Positions 16,436-26,659 of a DNA stretch of 64,000 nucleotides are shown one piece after another. The notes below the pieces were generated by a model. That model worked only from the letters and a program-made list of their open reading frames with translations. It searched no databases and was not told where the DNA came from. The translations under genes and the position numbers were made by a program. Position 1 is the first letter of the stretch. The number at the start of each line of letters is the position of its first letter. The stretch covers positions 59,269-123,268 of the forward strand of contig JAFURT010000015.1 of assembly GCA_017471765.1 (NCBI GenBank). Direction: 5' to 3'. This DNA comes from Clostridia bacterium (lineage in GTDB: Bacteria; Bacillota; Clostridia; Oscillospirales; Acutalibacteraceae).

Positions 16436-18181
16436 ATGGATTTATTTGATGTTTTAACGCTGGTCGGCGGTCTTTGCCTGTTTCTGTTCGGTATGGAGCT
16501 GATGGGCCAGGCCTTGGAGCGCCGGGCAGGCAGTGCCCTGCGTACGGTACTGGGCAAACTGACCACCAGGAAGCTGATGGGTTTCCTTACCGGTTTGGCA
16601 GTGACGGCGGTCATTCAGTCCTCGTCTGCCACCACGGTCATGGTCGTGGGCTTTGTTAACTCCGGGCTGATGTCCCTGACCCAGGCCATCAACGTCATCA
16701 TGGGTGCCAACGTGGGCACCACTGTTACGGCGTGGTTGCTGAGTCTCGGCGGCATTAACGGCGACAGCCTGGTGCTACAGTTGCTCAAGCCCACCTCCTT
16801 CACCCCGGTGCTGGCGCTTATCGGAATCATCCTGTATATGTTCTGCAAGGGCAGCAAGAAAAAGGATACCGGCGTGATTTTACTGGGCTTTGCTACGCTG
16901 ATGTTCGGCATGGATACGATGTCCGGTGCCGTGTCCGGTCTGCGTGAGGTGCCGGCGTTCCAGCAGTTGTTCGTCATGTTCACCAACCCCATCATGGGCG
17001 TGCTGGCCGGTGCGATTCTCACCGCTGTCATCCAGTCCAGCTCCGCTTCGGTGGGCATCCTGCAGGCGCTGGCGGTTACCGGCCAGGTTAGTTACGGTGC
17101 GGCTATCCCCATCATCATGGGCCAGAATATCGGCACCTGCATCACCGCCATCCTGTCCTGCATCGGCGCCAATAAGAACGCCAAGCGTGCGGCGGTGGTT
17201 CACCTGTCCTTCAACGTCATTGGCACCATCGTGTGGTTGACAATATTCTGGGTTATCAAGGCTAACCTGTCTCCGGCTCTGCTGGGTGAATCTGCCACCA
17301 TGGCCGGCATCGCTATCAGCCACTCTATCTTCAACATCCTCTGTACGGCCATGCTGCTGCCCTGTTCGGGACTGCTGGAGAAGCTGGCCCACAAGCTGGT
17401 GCCGGATGCCAAGGAGCCGGAAGCAGTGTCCGAGCTGGATGAGCGCCTGTTCGCTACCCCGGCATTGGCGCTGGAGCGTTGCCGTGAGGTGGCGGCCGAG
17501 ATGGCCGGCTGTGCTGTCAACTGTATGCGGGATGCCATTGCGACTTTGGATAATTACACCCCCGAGCTGGCGGAGCGTGTCCGGGCCGGGGAGGAGCGAA
17601 GCGACCACTACGAGGACATCCTCGGCTCCTATCTGGTCAAACTGAGTGCCCTATCCATCAGCGAGAGCGACAGCGCCGAGGCGGCGATGCTTCTCAAGGC
17701 TATCGGTGACTTCGAGCGCATCTCCGACCACAGTGTGAATGTGCTGGAATCGGTGGAGGAGATGCGGCAGAAGGAGCTGTCCCTGTCGGATAAAGCCAAG
17801 GCGGAGCTGAAGGTCATCACCGATGCGGTGCTGGAGATCATGACTCTCTCCCTGCAGGCCTTTACCGAGGGCGATGCCGAGGCACTGAGCGCCGTGGAGC
17901 CGCTGGAGCAGGTCATCGACGGCCTGAAGGAAAAACTGCGCTCCCAGCACATCCTGCGCCTGCAGCAGGGCGACTGCACCATGGAGGTGGGCTTCGTGTG
18001 GTCGGATCTGCTCACCAACCTGGAGCGCACCTCCGACCACTGCTCCAATGTGGCGGGTGGCATCCTCGACCTGCACAGCCACAACATGAATATTCACGAA
18101 AATCTGCGTGCCATTAAGGCGGATGAGGGCGCCTACAAGGAGCTGTTCGCCGCCTACCAGCAGAAATACGCTTTGGCGTAA
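16436..18181 (+). CDS. Na/Pi cotransporter family protein with PhoU-like domain
   Basis: 581 residues. The membrane part holds the two inverted NptA-type repeats, each with the hallmark QSSS motif (VIQSSSATTVMVVG near 61 and VIQSSSASVGILQA near 199). After the last membrane segment the C-terminal 230 residues are helical and PhoU-like (EERSDHYEDILGSYLVKLS, ERISDHSVNVLESVEEM, ERTSDHCSNVAGG), repeating the E-R-x-S/G-D-H metal-binding pattern of PhoU. Members import phosphate with sodium; the PhoU tail probably senses phosphate state. Start fixed by GAGGGG just upstream. Followed by a terminator. Confidence 0.93.
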   Translation: MDLFDVLTLVGGLCLFLFGMELMGQALERRAGSALRTVLGKLTTRKLMGFLTGLAVTAVIQSSSATTVMVVGFVNSGLMSLTQAINVIMGANVGTTVTAWLLSLGGINGDSLVLQLLKPTSFTPVLALIGIILYMFCKGSKKKDTGVILLGFATLMFGMDTMSGAVSGLREVPAFQQLFVMFTNPIMGVLAGAILTAVIQSSSASVGILQALAVTGQVSYGAAIPIIMGQNIGTCITAILSCIGANKNAKRAAVVHLSFNVIGTIVWLTIFWVIKANLSPALLGESATMAGIAISHSIFNILCTAMLLPCSGLLEKLAHKLVPDAKEPEAVSELDERLFATPALALERCREVAAEMAGCAVNCMRDAIATLDNYTPELAERVRAGEERSDHYEDILGSYLVKLSALSISESDSAEAAMLLKAIGDFERISDHSVNVLESVEEMRQKELSLSDKAKAELKVITDAVLEIMTLSLQAFTEGDAEALSAVEPLEQVIDGLKEKLRSQHILRLQQGDCTMEVGFVWSDLLTNLERTSDHCSNVAGGILDLHSHNMNIHENLRAIKADEGAYKELFAAYQQKYALA

Positions 18182-18195
18182 TTTCCCTATCCGAA

Positions 18196-18223
18196 AAGCC
18201 CGGAGGAATGCCCCTCCGGGCTT
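18196..18223 (+). terminator. Rho-independent terminator after the Na/Pi cotransporter
   Basis: Stem AAGCCCGGAGG/CCTCCGGGCTT with a short loop; the T-tail is weak (ATTCTTT). Confidence 0.75.
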
Positions 18224-18242
18224 ATTCTTTGCAAGAAACCCA

Positions 18243-18271
18243 TTGACACCACCCACTTGTTGGGGTATAAT
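18243..18271 (+). promoter_or_regulatory. Perfect-consensus sigma-A promoter for metY-metA
   Basis: TTGACA (18243-18248), 17-bp spacer, TATAAT (18266-18271). The 5' leader is only about 38 nt, too short for a SAM riboswitch or T-box. Confidence 0.9.
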
Positions 18272-18315
18272 TATCCTGTTCTACTATGTGCACTTATGCG
18301 AAAGGATGATTCCTA

Positions 18316-19599
18316 ATGAGTAACTATAAGATTGAAACCAAATGCGTGCAAGGCGGCTACACCCCCGGCAATGGTGAGCCCCGGCAGATTCCCATTGTAC
18401 AGAGCACGACATTCAAATATGCGTCCAGTGCGGATATGGGCAAGCTGTTTGACCTGGAGGCTTCCGGCTATTTCTATACCCGTCTGCAGAACCCCACCAA
18501 CGACTCGGTGGCGGCCAAGATCTGCGACATGGAGGGCGGTACGGCGGCTATGCTGACCTCCTCCGGCCAGGCGGCCTCCTTCTACGCTATCTTCAATATC
18601 GCCTCCTGCGGCGATCATGTGGTGTCCTCCTCCACCATTTACGGCGGCACCTATAACCTGTTTGCCGTCACCATGAAGCGGATGGGCATTGAGTTCACCT
18701 TCGTGTCTCCCGACTGTTCCGAGGAGGAGCTGGCGGCGGCTTTCCGGCCCAATACCAAGGCGGTGTTCGGCGAGACCATTGCCAACCCGGCGCTGGCGGT
18801 GCTGGACATCGAGAAGTTTGCCAAGGCCGCCCATGCCCACGGCGTGCCGCTGATCATCGACAACACCTTCGCCACCCCGGTGAATTGCCGCCCCTTCGAG
18901 TGGGGTGCCGACATCGTCACCCACTCCACCACCAAGTACATGGACGGCCACGGTGCCGGCGTGGGTGGCTGTATCGTGGATTCCGGCAAGTTTGACTGGA
19001 CCAAGTACCCGGACAAGTTCCCCGGCCTGTGCACTCCCGATGACAGCTATCATGGGGTGACCTACACCGAGCGCTTTGGCCTGGAGGGGGCCTACATTAC
19101 CAAGGCTACTGCCCAGCTGATGCGGGATTTCGGCTCCATCCAGTCTCCGCAGAATGCGTTTTTGCTGAATCTGGGCCTGGAGAGCCTCCACGTCCGTATG
19201 CAGCGGCACTGCGAGAACGGGCAGGCGGTGGCAGAATACCTGCAGAGCGACGACCGCATCGCTTGGGTCACCTATCCCGGCCTGCCCGGCAACAAGGACT
19301 ATGAGCTGGCGCAGAAGTATCTGCCGAACGGCTCCTGCGGCGTGGTCAGCTTTGGTGTCAAGGGTGGCCGTGCGGCGGCGGAGAAGTTTATGGGCAACCT
19401 GAAGCTGGCCGCCATCGAGACCCATGTGGCAGACGCCCGCACCTGCTGTCTCCACCCGGCCAGCGCCACCCACCGGCAGATGAACGATGCGGAGCTGGAG
19501 GCGGCCGGAATCAGCCCCGATCTGGTGCGCTTCTCCTGCGGTATTGAGAGCAGTGCCGACCTGATTGCGGATATCAAGCAGGCTCTTGATAATCTCTAA
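18316..19599 (+). CDS. metY: O-acetylhomoserine sulfhydrylase (aminocarboxypropyltransferase), PLP-dependent
   Basis: 427 residues, the usual length for the Cys/Met-metabolism PLP family of O-acetylhomoserine type. The PLP lysine is Lys207 in THSTTKYMDGHG; other family marks are TSSGQAA near 80, the YGGTYNL segment and IDNTFATP. It makes homocysteine from O-acetylhomoserine and sulfide in the cytosol. Next gene, 26 bp downstream, encodes the acyltransferase that makes its substrate, so the pair is a two-gene route for direct sulfhydrylation. A strong promoter without riboswitch lies upstream. Confidence 0.94.
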   Translation: MSNYKIETKCVQGGYTPGNGEPRQIPIVQSTTFKYASSADMGKLFDLEASGYFYTRLQNPTNDSVAAKICDMEGGTAAMLTSSGQAASFYAIFNIASCGDHVVSSSTIYGGTYNLFAVTMKRMGIEFTFVSPDCSEEELAAAFRPNTKAVFGETIANPALAVLDIEKFAKAAHAHGVPLIIDNTFATPVNCRPFEWGADIVTHSTTKYMDGHGAGVGGCIVDSGKFDWTKYPDKFPGLCTPDDSYHGVTYTERFGLEGAYITKATAQLMRDFGSIQSPQNAFLLNLGLESLHVRMQRHCENGQAVAEYLQSDDRIAWVTYPGLPGNKDYELAQKYLPNGSCGVVSFGVKGGRAAAEKFMGNLKLAAIETHVADARTCCLHPASATHRQMNDAELEAAGISPDLVRFSCGIESSADLIADIKQALDNL

Positions 19600-19625
19600 T
19601 ATTTGCTTAAAGTGAGGACATTTGT

Positions 19626-20543
19626 ATGCCCATCAAGATTCCTAACGACCTGCCGGCGGTGAAAACGCTGGCAGACGAGAACATCTTTGTGATGACCGAG
19701 ACCCGGGCCATCACCCAGGACATCCGTCCGCTGAAAATTTTGTTGCTCAACCTGATGCCCAAGAAGATTGAGACGGAGACCCAGCTCTCCCGTCTGCTGG
19801 GCAACTCCCCCTTGCAGGTGGATCTGGAGTTTATTCACACTTCCTCTCACGTGTCCAAGAACACCTCGGCGGAGCATCTGTTCACCTTCTACAAGACCTT
19901 TGCCGATGTGAAGGACCGTACCTTCGACGGCCTTATCATCACCGGTGCGCCGGTGGAGCAGATGCCTTTTGAAGAGGTGGAGTATTGGGACGAGCTGTGC
20001 GAGATCATGGAGTGGAGCAAGACTCACGTCCATAGCACCTTCCACATCTGCTGGGGGGCCCAAGCTGGACTGTATTACCACTACGGCATACAGAAATACC
20101 CCATTGGGTACAAATATTCCGGCATTTTCCCTCATCAGGCGGACTACAAGCAGTCTATTCTGCTTCGTGGTTTTGACGATGTGTTTATGGTGCCCCAGTC
20201 CCGGTATACCACCGTGCGTGCGGAGGACATCGAGGCGGTGGAGGATCTGAAAATTCTGGCCTCCTCAGAGGAAACCGGCGTGTACGCCGTGGCCAGCAAG
20301 GGTGGGCGGCAGATCTTTATCACCGGCCACTCGGAATACGATGCGGATACGCTGAAGAATGAGTACATCCGGGATTGTGGCGCCGGCCTCAATCCGTCTA
20401 TTCCCAAGAATTATTTCCCCGATGATGACCCCACAAAGGAGCCGATGGTTACCTGGCGCTCCCACGCCAATCTGCTGTACAGCAACTGGCTGAACTACTT
20501 TGTGTACCAGACCACCCCCTACGATATTACGGAAATCAAATAA
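19626..20543 (+). CDS. metA: Homoserine O-acetyltransferase (MetA family)
   Basis: 305 residues, colinear with MetA. Catalytic Cys142 sits in [11 protein letters not shown]; the conserved His (TGHSEYD) and Glu follow at about 235-250. Residue 111 is Glu (GAPVE). Published work on Bacillus cereus MetA linked Glu111 to acetyl-CoA use and Gly111 to succinyl-CoA use, so despite the common name homoserine O-succinyltransferase this enzyme should be an acetyltransferase. That agrees with the O-acetylhomoserine sulfhydrylase upstream. Ribosome binding site is AGTGAGG; ends at a strong terminator. Confidence 0.95.
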   Translation: MPIKIPNDLPAVKTLADENIFVMTETRAITQDIRPLKILLLNLMPKKIETETQLSRLLGNSPLQVDLEFIHTSSHVSKNTSAEHLFTFYKTFADVKDRTFDGLIITGAPVEQMPFEEVEYWDELCEIMEWSKTHVHSTFHICWGAQAGLYYHYGIQKYPIGYKYSGIFPHQADYKQSILLRGFDDVFMVPQSRYTTVRAEDIEAVEDLKILASSEETGVYAVASKGGRQIFITGHSEYDADTLKNEYIRDCGAGLNPSIPKNYFPDDDPTKEPMVTWRSHANLLYSNWLNYFVYQTTPYDITEIK

Positions 20544-20545
20544 GA

Positions 20546-20579
20546 AAAAACCGCTTCTGCTACGGCAGAAGCGGTTTTT
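20546..20579 (+). terminator. Rho-independent terminator of metY-metA
   Basis: Stem AACCGCTTCTGC/GCAGAAGCGGTT, loop TACG, T5 tail; A-run on the other side. Confidence 0.92.
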
Positions 20580-20624
20580 CAATAGAATGCGACACCTCAT
20601 GGGACTTTTTTTCTGCAAATCCCC

Positions 20625-20653
20625 TAGCAATCCTCATCGGTTTGTGATATACT
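20625..20653 (+). promoter_or_regulatory. Probable polA promoter
   Basis: Good -10 TATACT (20648-20653) with a weak -35 TAGCAA (20625-20630) at 17 bp. Confidence 0.5.
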
Positions 20654-20683
20654 ATCTTCAATACGTCATAAAGGATTGATTTT

Positions 20684-23248
20684 ATGAACCGACTGCTGGT
20701 CATTGACGGCAACAGCATTATTAACCGGGCCTTCTATGGTGTCAAGGCGCTCACCACCAAGGATGGGCAGTACACCAACGCCATTGTGGGCTTTCTCAAT
20801 ATCCTCGCTCGCCTGCGGACGATGGCAGAGGCCACCCATATCGCTGTGGCCTTTGATGTGCATGCCCCTACCTTCCGGCACGAGATGTATGCGGAATACA
20901 AAGCCGGGCGCAAGGGGATGCCGGAGGAACTGCACCAACAGCTTCAGCCGCTGAAGGATATTCTCGCCGCCATGGGGCTGACGCTGGTGGAACTGCCCGG
21001 CTATGAAGCGGATGACATTTTGGGTACCCTGGCCACAGCGGCCGCCGGGAAGGGGGATATGTGCTTTATCGCAACCGGTGACCGGGATTCTCTTCAGTTG
21101 GTAGGGGAGGGGGTCACCGTCCTGTTGGCCACCACCAAGATGGGCCACCCGGAGACGGTGGTGATGGATACCGCCGCCATACAGGAGAAATACGGCCTGA
21201 CCCCTGCCCAGCTCATTGACCTGAAGGCCCTGCAGGGGGATACCAGCGACAACATCCCCGGTGTGTCGGGGGTGGGAGAAAAAACCGCCCTCGACCTGAT
21301 GCAACGGTTTGGCTCGCTGGACTATATTTATGAAAATCTCGATACGCTGGATATCCGGGATAGCCTGCGAAAAAAGCTGGCTGATGGGAAAGAAAGCGCT
21401 TACATGAGCCGTAAGCTTGGCACGATATGCCGCACGGTTCCGGTGGATACCGCCCCGGAGTCCTATACCATCGCCCCCATGCAGGAGGCCACCCTGGCCG
21501 GGCTTCTCACCCGACTGGAGTTGTTCAAATGGATGGAAAAGCTAGGGCTGACAGCCCAGTCGGCGCCCCAACCGGTGGAGGTGGCGCCGCTACCGAAAGG
21601 CCTGGTGGAGGGCAACGAGGCGCTGGCAGAGTTAGTGGCACTGGCCCTGTCTGCCGGCCACATGGATGTGCTGGCCACAGTGGAGGGGGACGAACTGCTG
21701 TCGCTGGCGGTTACTGTGGAGGGGCGCTTTGCCCGTTTTGACCCGCTGGCCCCGGATTTTGAGGCGATGGTGGCTCTGCTGGCAGACAGCCGTGTGCAGA
21801 AGCGCACCCACAACAGCAAGCCGCTGTTTTCGCACCTGCTGGGGCGGGATATGACACCGGCCGGCTTTGCGCTGGATACCCAGCTGGCCGCCTATCTGCT
21901 CAATCCTTTGTCCTCCGACTATTCTCTGCCCCGCCTGCTGACAGAGTACGGCATCCCGGCCGAGGAGCCGCTGCATGGCTTCCCGGCGCTGGCGGATACC
22001 CTGGCTCGCCAGGTGGAGGAGCAGGGCATGACAGCCCTGCTCACCGAGGTAGAACAGCCACTGGCGTTGGTGCTGGCCTCCATGGAGAATGAAGGCATGG
22101 CGGTGGACCGGGAAGGAATTGCCACCTTTGGCCGGGAGCTCACTGCTCGCATCCTCACTCTGCAGGCGGAAATCTGGCGGCAAGTGGGGTATGAGTTTAA
22201 CCTTAACTCCCCCAAGCAGTTGGGCAAGGCCTTGTTTGAAGATATGGGGCTTCCGGCGGGCAAAAAGACCAAATCCGGCTACTCTACCAATGCCGAGGTG
22301 TTGGAGAAACTTCGTGCGGCGCATCCGGTGGTGGACAATCTGCTGGAATACCGCACCCTGACCAAGCTCAACGGCACCTATTGTGAGGGAATGCTGGGGC
22401 TGATTACCCCGGCAGGGCGTATTCACTCGGTATTCAACCAGACCGAGACCCGCACCGGCCGTATTTCCTCTTCCGAGCCGAATCTGCAGAATATCCCTGT
22501 CCGTTCCGAACTGGGACGGCAGATGCGCCGCTTTTTCACTGCCCGGCCGGGCTGGGTGCTGTGCGATGCAGACTATTCCCAGATCGAGTTGCGTGTGCTG
22601 GCTCATATGGCGCAGGAGCCGACCATGCTCCACGCCTTCAACACCGGGGAGGATATCCACCGGTCTACGGCGGCACAGGTGTTCGGGGTGCAGCCGGAGG
22701 AGGTGACCCCGGAGATGCGCTCTGCCGCAAAGGCGGTGAACTTCGGCATCATCTATGGTATTGGAGCCCACTCGCTGTCGGAGGATCTGAGCATCTCCTA
22801 CGGAGAAGCAAAAGCGTATATAGACCGCTATCTTCACCATTTCGGTGCCGTGTCGGCGTTTATGGAACGCCTGATTGCTGATGCCACCGATAAAGGCTAT
22901 GGCGAGACTCTGCTCCACCGGCGGCGTCCGTTGCCGGAGCTGAAAGCCGGCAATGCGATGACCCGACATTTTGGGGAGCGGGTGGCCCGAAATATGCCGA
23001 TACAAGGAACGGCGGCAGATATTATCAAAATTGCCATGGTGCGTGTGTATCGCCGTCTGCAGGCAGAGGGGTTACAGGCACGTCTTATTTTGCAGGTGCA
23101 TGATGAATTGCTGGTGGAAGCTCCACCGGCGGAAGCTTTGGCGGTGGAACGGCTGCTGGTGGAGGAGATGGAGGCCGCTGTTGCCCTTTCCGTCCGGCTG
23201 GAGGTGGATGTCCACACCGGTGAGACCTGGTATGATGCCAAGGGCTGA
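20684..23248 (+). CDS. polA: DNA polymerase I
   Basis: 854 residues. Residues 1-280 are the 5'-3' nuclease (MNRLLVIDGNSIINRAFYG; YEADDILGT; GDRDSLQL; SDNIPGVSGVGEKTA). The middle domain (about 300-470) resembles the 3'-5' exonuclease but lacks the D-x-E metal motif (it reads MDVLATVEGD), so proofreading is probably lost, as in Bacillus-type Pol I. The C-terminal polymerase is intact: motif A CDADYSQIELRVLAH near 627, the O-helix RSAAKAVNFGIIYG, and motif C QVHDELLVE near 804. Functions in Okazaki fragment processing and repair. Single-gene unit with its own terminator. Confidence 0.97.
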   Translation: MNRLLVIDGNSIINRAFYGVKALTTKDGQYTNAIVGFLNILARLRTMAEATHIAVAFDVHAPTFRHEMYAEYKAGRKGMPEELHQQLQPLKDILAAMGLTLVELPGYEADDILGTLATAAAGKGDMCFIATGDRDSLQLVGEGVTVLLATTKMGHPETVVMDTAAIQEKYGLTPAQLIDLKALQGDTSDNIPGVSGVGEKTALDLMQRFGSLDYIYENLDTLDIRDSLRKKLADGKESAYMSRKLGTICRTVPVDTAPESYTIAPMQEATLAGLLTRLELFKWMEKLGLTAQSAPQPVEVAPLPKGLVEGNEALAELVALALSAGHMDVLATVEGDELLSLAVTVEGRFARFDPLAPDFEAMVALLADSRVQKRTHNSKPLFSHLLGRDMTPAGFALDTQLAAYLLNPLSSDYSLPRLLTEYGIPAEEPLHGFPALADTLARQVEEQGMTALLTEVEQPLALVLASMENEGMAVDREGIATFGRELTARILTLQAEIWRQVGYEFNLNSPKQLGKALFEDMGLPAGKKTKSGYSTNAEVLEKLRAAHPVVDNLLEYRTLTKLNGTYCEGMLGLITPAGRIHSVFNQTETRTGRISSSEPNLQNIPVRSELGRQMRRFFTARPGWVLCDADYSQIELRVLAHMAQEPTMLHAFNTGEDIHRSTAAQVFGVQPEEVTPEMRSAAKAVNFGIIYGIGAHSLSEDLSISYGEAKAYIDRYLHHFGAVSAFMERLIADATDKGYGETLLHRRRPLPELKAGNAMTRHFGERVARNMPIQGTAADIIKIAMVRVYRRLQAEGLQARLILQVHDELLVEAPPAEALAVERLLVEEMEAAVALSVRLEVDVHTGETWYDAKG

Positions 23249-23263
23249 CAATGTGACTGGATG

Positions 23264-23306
23264 AAAAATCCGACTGCTTGGGTTTGCCCCGGGCGGTCGG
23301 ATTTTT
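23264..23306 (+). terminator. Rho-independent terminator after polA
   Basis: Stem AAAATCCGAC/GTCGGATTTT with a 20-nt loop and a T7 tail. Confidence 0.82.
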
Positions 23307-23409
23307 TTGTTATTGTTGTTTTGCATGAGAATTTTGTCTAAATTATGGCAAAAAAGACAAATAAATCCTGTTATTACAAAAAAACTTGCGATAAAATATA
23401 CAAAACCCC

Positions 23410-23438
23410 TTGCCTTTTTTATAATAAGTTGGTACAAT
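23410..23438 (+). promoter_or_regulatory. Sigma-A promoter of the glycogen operon
   Basis: TTGCCT (23410-23415), 17-bp spacer, TACAAT (23433-23438), just upstream of glgB. Confidence 0.75.
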
Positions 23439-23475
23439 GAAGGACGGATGAAGTTGATTTTAGGAGGTGTGTCGG

Positions 23476-25401
23476 ATGCAACTGGATAACAGAGATAGCT
23501 GGCTGCAGGAACAGCGACAGCGGTTCCACGAAGGCACGGCCACGCACTGCTACCGGTATTTCGGCTGTCACTATGCCGGCGACGGCGGATATGTGTTCCG
23601 TGTATGGGCACCCAACGCCCGGTCGGTATCGCTGGTAGGCGATTTTAATCATTGGAACACGGAGGCCCAGCCGATGGACAGGCTGGAGGACGGTGTGTGG
23701 GAATGCACCGTGCAACCTCTGGAGGCATATTCCGCTTATAAATATCATATAATCGGGCAGGACGGACAGGCTGTGGATAAAGCCGACCCCTTCGGCACCC
23801 ATAGCGAGACCCGGCCCTCCACCGCTTCCAAAATCTATGAGGTGGGTGGCTACGTCTGGCAGGATGATGACTGGTTACAGAAGAAAGAGAAATATTCGGT
23901 GTATGACCGCCCCGTCAACATCTACGAGGTGCATGCCGGCTCCTGGCGCACCTATGCAGACGGTAACCCGTTCTCTTATGAGAAGCTGGCACAGGAGTTG
24001 ATTCCTTATGTGCAGGAGATGGGGTACACCCACATCGAGCTGCTGCCGGTGATGGAGCACCCCTTTGACGGCTCCTGGGGTTACCAGGTCACAGGCTACT
24101 ACGCCCCCACCTCCCGGTACGGCACGCCACAGCAGTTCATGACCTTTGTGGATGCCTGTCATCAGGCCGGCATCGGGGTTATTCTGGACTGGGTGCCCGC
24201 TCACTTCCCCCGGGATGCGGCAGGCCTGTTCCGCTTTGACGGCGGCCCATGCTACGAGTATGCCGACCCCCGGAAAGGGGAGCATAAGGAGTGGGGCACT
24301 TGTGTATTTGACTATGGCCGGCCGGAGGTGCGTAGTTTTCTCATCTCCAATGTGATGTACTGGCTGGAGGAATATCATATCGACGGCATCCGGGTGGATG
24401 CGGTGGCCTCCATGCTGTATCTGGATTACAACCGGCAGGCCGGGGAATGGGTGCCCAACGTCTACGGCGGCCATGAAAACCTGGAAGCGGTTGCCTTTCT
24501 GCGGCAACTCAACGAGGCGGTGTTCGCCGCCCATCCTCACACCATGATGATTGCCGAGGAGTCCACCGCCTGGCCAATGGTGTCCCGCCCCACCAGTGAT
24601 GGGGGATTGGGCTTCAACTTCAAGTGGAATATGGGCTGGATGAACGATATGATTCGCTACACCTGTCTGGACCCCCTGTTCCGCAAGGATAATCATAACC
24701 TGATTACTTTTTCCTTGATGTACGCTTTTTCCGAGAATTTTGTCCTGCCCATCTCCCACGATGAGGTGGTGCACGGCAAGGGCTCGCTCATCAATAAGAT
24801 GCCCGGCACCTATGAGGAGAAATTCGCCGGACTCCGGGCGTTCCTGGGCTATATGATGACCCATCCGGGCAAAAAACTGCTGTTTATGGGCAGTGAATTG
24901 GGGCAGTTTAAGGAATGGGACTACGAAAGCGGCCTGGACTGGCTGTTGCTGGATTATGAGAGCCATCGGATGACCCGCCACTATGTCCGCACGCTCAACC
25001 ACCTGTATCTCCAGACCCCGGCTCTGTGGGAGGACGATTTCACCTGGGAGGGCTTCCGGTGGATCGCCGCCGACGATACCGCCCAGAGCGTGATTTCCTT
25101 CCGACGTATCGACCGTAAAGGCAAAGAGGTGGTGGTGGTGTGTAACTTCACCCCGGTTGAGCGGACGAATTATCGCATCGGCCTGCCCCGGTATGGGGAA
25201 TGGGTGGAGCTGTTCAATTCCGACCTGGCGGAGTTTGGCGGCGGCAACGTGTCCAACGGCCACATCAAGACGGAGGCTATACCCTACCACGGCTTTGACC
25301 AGTCTGCCGCTTTAACACTGCCGCCATTGTCGGTGCTGGTACTGAAATGTAAGCGGGGACGCCCCTATCCCAAGCGGGCGGCTACCGTAAAGGAACCCTG
25401 A
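23476..25401 (+). CDS. glgB: 1,4-alpha-glucan branching enzyme
   Basis: 641 residues; the ATG at 23476 lies 8 nt after AGGAGG (the in-frame GTG at 23467 overlaps that site). N-terminal CBM48 (near 35-120, [18 protein letters not shown]), GH13 barrel, C-terminal beta domain. Catalytic residues are visible: Asp308 in GIRVDAV, Glu361 in IAEES and the transition-state Asp429 in SHDEVVHGK; their spacing (53 and 68) matches E. coli GlgB. Adds alpha-1,6 branches to glycogen in the cytosol. First gene of glgBCDA. Confidence 0.97.
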   Translation: MQLDNRDSWLQEQRQRFHEGTATHCYRYFGCHYAGDGGYVFRVWAPNARSVSLVGDFNHWNTEAQPMDRLEDGVWECTVQPLEAYSAYKYHIIGQDGQAVDKADPFGTHSETRPSTASKIYEVGGYVWQDDDWLQKKEKYSVYDRPVNIYEVHAGSWRTYADGNPFSYEKLAQELIPYVQEMGYTHIELLPVMEHPFDGSWGYQVTGYYAPTSRYGTPQQFMTFVDACHQAGIGVILDWVPAHFPRDAAGLFRFDGGPCYEYADPRKGEHKEWGTCVFDYGRPEVRSFLISNVMYWLEEYHIDGIRVDAVASMLYLDYNRQAGEWVPNVYGGHENLEAVAFLRQLNEAVFAAHPHTMMIAEESTAWPMVSRPTSDGGLGFNFKWNMGWMNDMIRYTCLDPLFRKDNHNLITFSLMYAFSENFVLPISHDEVVHGKGSLINKMPGTYEEKFAGLRAFLGYMMTHPGKKLLFMGSELGQFKEWDYESGLDWLLLDYESHRMTRHYVRTLNHLYLQTPALWEDDFTWEGFRWIAADDTAQSVISFRRIDRKGKEVVVVCNFTPVERTNYRIGLPRYGEWVELFNSDLAEFGGGNVSNGHIKTEAIPYHGFDQSAALTLPPLSVLVLKCKRGRPYPKRAATVKEP

Positions 25402-25426
25402 ATATAACAACGAGGAGGAATCGGTC

Positions 25427-26659
25427 GTGTTTCGTAAGCAAGAATGTGTTGCCATGTTGCTGGCAGGCGGCCAGGGAAGCCGTCTGTATGCATTGACCCG
25501 CCGTATTGCCAAGCCGGCGGTACCCTTTGGAGGGAAGTACCGTATCATTGATTTTCCCCTGTCCAACTGCGTTAATTCCGGTATTGAGACGGTGGGCGTA
25601 CTCACCCAGTACCAGCCCCTGGAGCTGAATGACTACATCGGTTCCGGCCAGCCCTGGGATCTGGACCGGATGGATGCCGGTGTCCATGTTTTGCCTCCCT
25701 ATCAGAGAAATAAGGGCGCTGACTGGTACAAGGGCACCGCTAACGCCATCTACCAGAATATCGACTTTATCCAGCGGTACGACCCGGAATATGTGCTGGT
25801 GCTGTCCGGTGACCATATCTATAAGATGGATTACAGCGATATGCTGGCCCAGCACAAGGCGAACAACGCCGACTGCACCATCGCCGTGCTGGATGTACCC
25901 AAGGAGGAGGCCAGCCGCTTTGGTATCCTGAATACCAATCCCGACGGCTCTATCTACGAGTTTGACGAGAAGCCGGCAGTGCCCAAGAGCACCTTGGCGT
26001 CCATGGGCATCTATATCTTCACCTGGGAAAAACTGCGGAAGTATCTAATTGCCGATGAGGAGGACACCACCTCCCAGAACGATTTTGGTAAAAACCTGTT
26101 GCCGGCTATGCTGAATGCCGGCGAGCGGATGTTTGCCTATCGCTTCGAGGGCTACTGGAAGGACGTAGGTACCATCGACAGCTTGTGGGAGGCCAACATG
26201 GACCTGCTCAACCCCAAGGTGCCGCTGGATCTGTCTGACCCCACCTGGAAGATCTATTCCCGCAACCCCGGCATGCCGCCCCAGTACCTGGCTCCCACAG
26301 CCATGGTGCAGAACAGCTCCATCACCGAGGGATGCAATATCTACGGCAAGGTAGAATCCTCCGTCATCTTCGCCGGCGTTACGGTGGAGGAGGGGGCGGA
26401 GATTATTGACTCCATCCTCATGCCCGGCACGGTGGTGCGGCGGGGCGCCAAGGTGCAGTATGCCATCTTGGCCGAGAATGTAGAGATAGACGAGGGCGCC
26501 TGTGTGGGCGAAAGCCCGGAGGAGTGTACCGACCTGTCCCGCTGGGGCGTGGCGGTGGTGGCTTCCGGCCTGCGGGTCGGCAAGGGTGCCTTTGTTTCGG
26601 CACAGGCTATGGTCGAAGACAATGTGGCAGACGACGAGGAGGTGGGCGCACATGCGTAA
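25427..26659 (+). CDS. glgC: Glucose-1-phosphate adenylyltransferase catalytic subunit
   Basis: 410 residues; starts at GTG 25427 after a GAGGAGGAA site. Has the ADP-glucose pyrophosphorylase signature [15 protein letters not shown], the nucleotide-binding [26 protein letters not shown] and the sugar-phosphate FDEKP and GYWKDVGT motifs, then a left-handed beta-helix tail. Makes ADP-glucose, the committed step of glycogen synthesis. Overlaps glgD by 8 bp; the pair probably forms a GlgC/GlgD heteromer. Confidence 0.96.
   Translation: MFRKQECVAMLLAGGQGSRLYALTRRIAKPAVPFGGKYRIIDFPLSNCVNSGIETVGVLTQYQPLELNDYIGSGQPWDLDRMDAGVHVLPPYQRNKGADWYKGTANAIYQNIDFIQRYDPEYVLVLSGDHIYKMDYSDMLAQHKANNADCTIAVLDVPKEEASRFGILNTNPDGSIYEFDEKPAVPKSTLASMGIYIFTWEKLRKYLIADEEDTTSQNDFGKNLLPAMLNAGERMFAYRFEGYWKDVGTIDSLWEANMDLLNPKVPLDLSDPTWKIYSRNPGMPPQYLAPTAMVQNSSITEGCNIYGKVESSVIFAGVTVEEGAEIIDSILMPGTVVRRGAKVQYAILAENVEIDEGACVGESPEECTDLSRWGVAVVASGLRVGKGAFVSAQAMVEDNVADDEEVGAHA

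Noticed and set aside
18249-18265. CCCACTTGTTGGG in the metY promoter spacer as an operator
   Set aside because: Only four paired bases per arm; too weak to claim.
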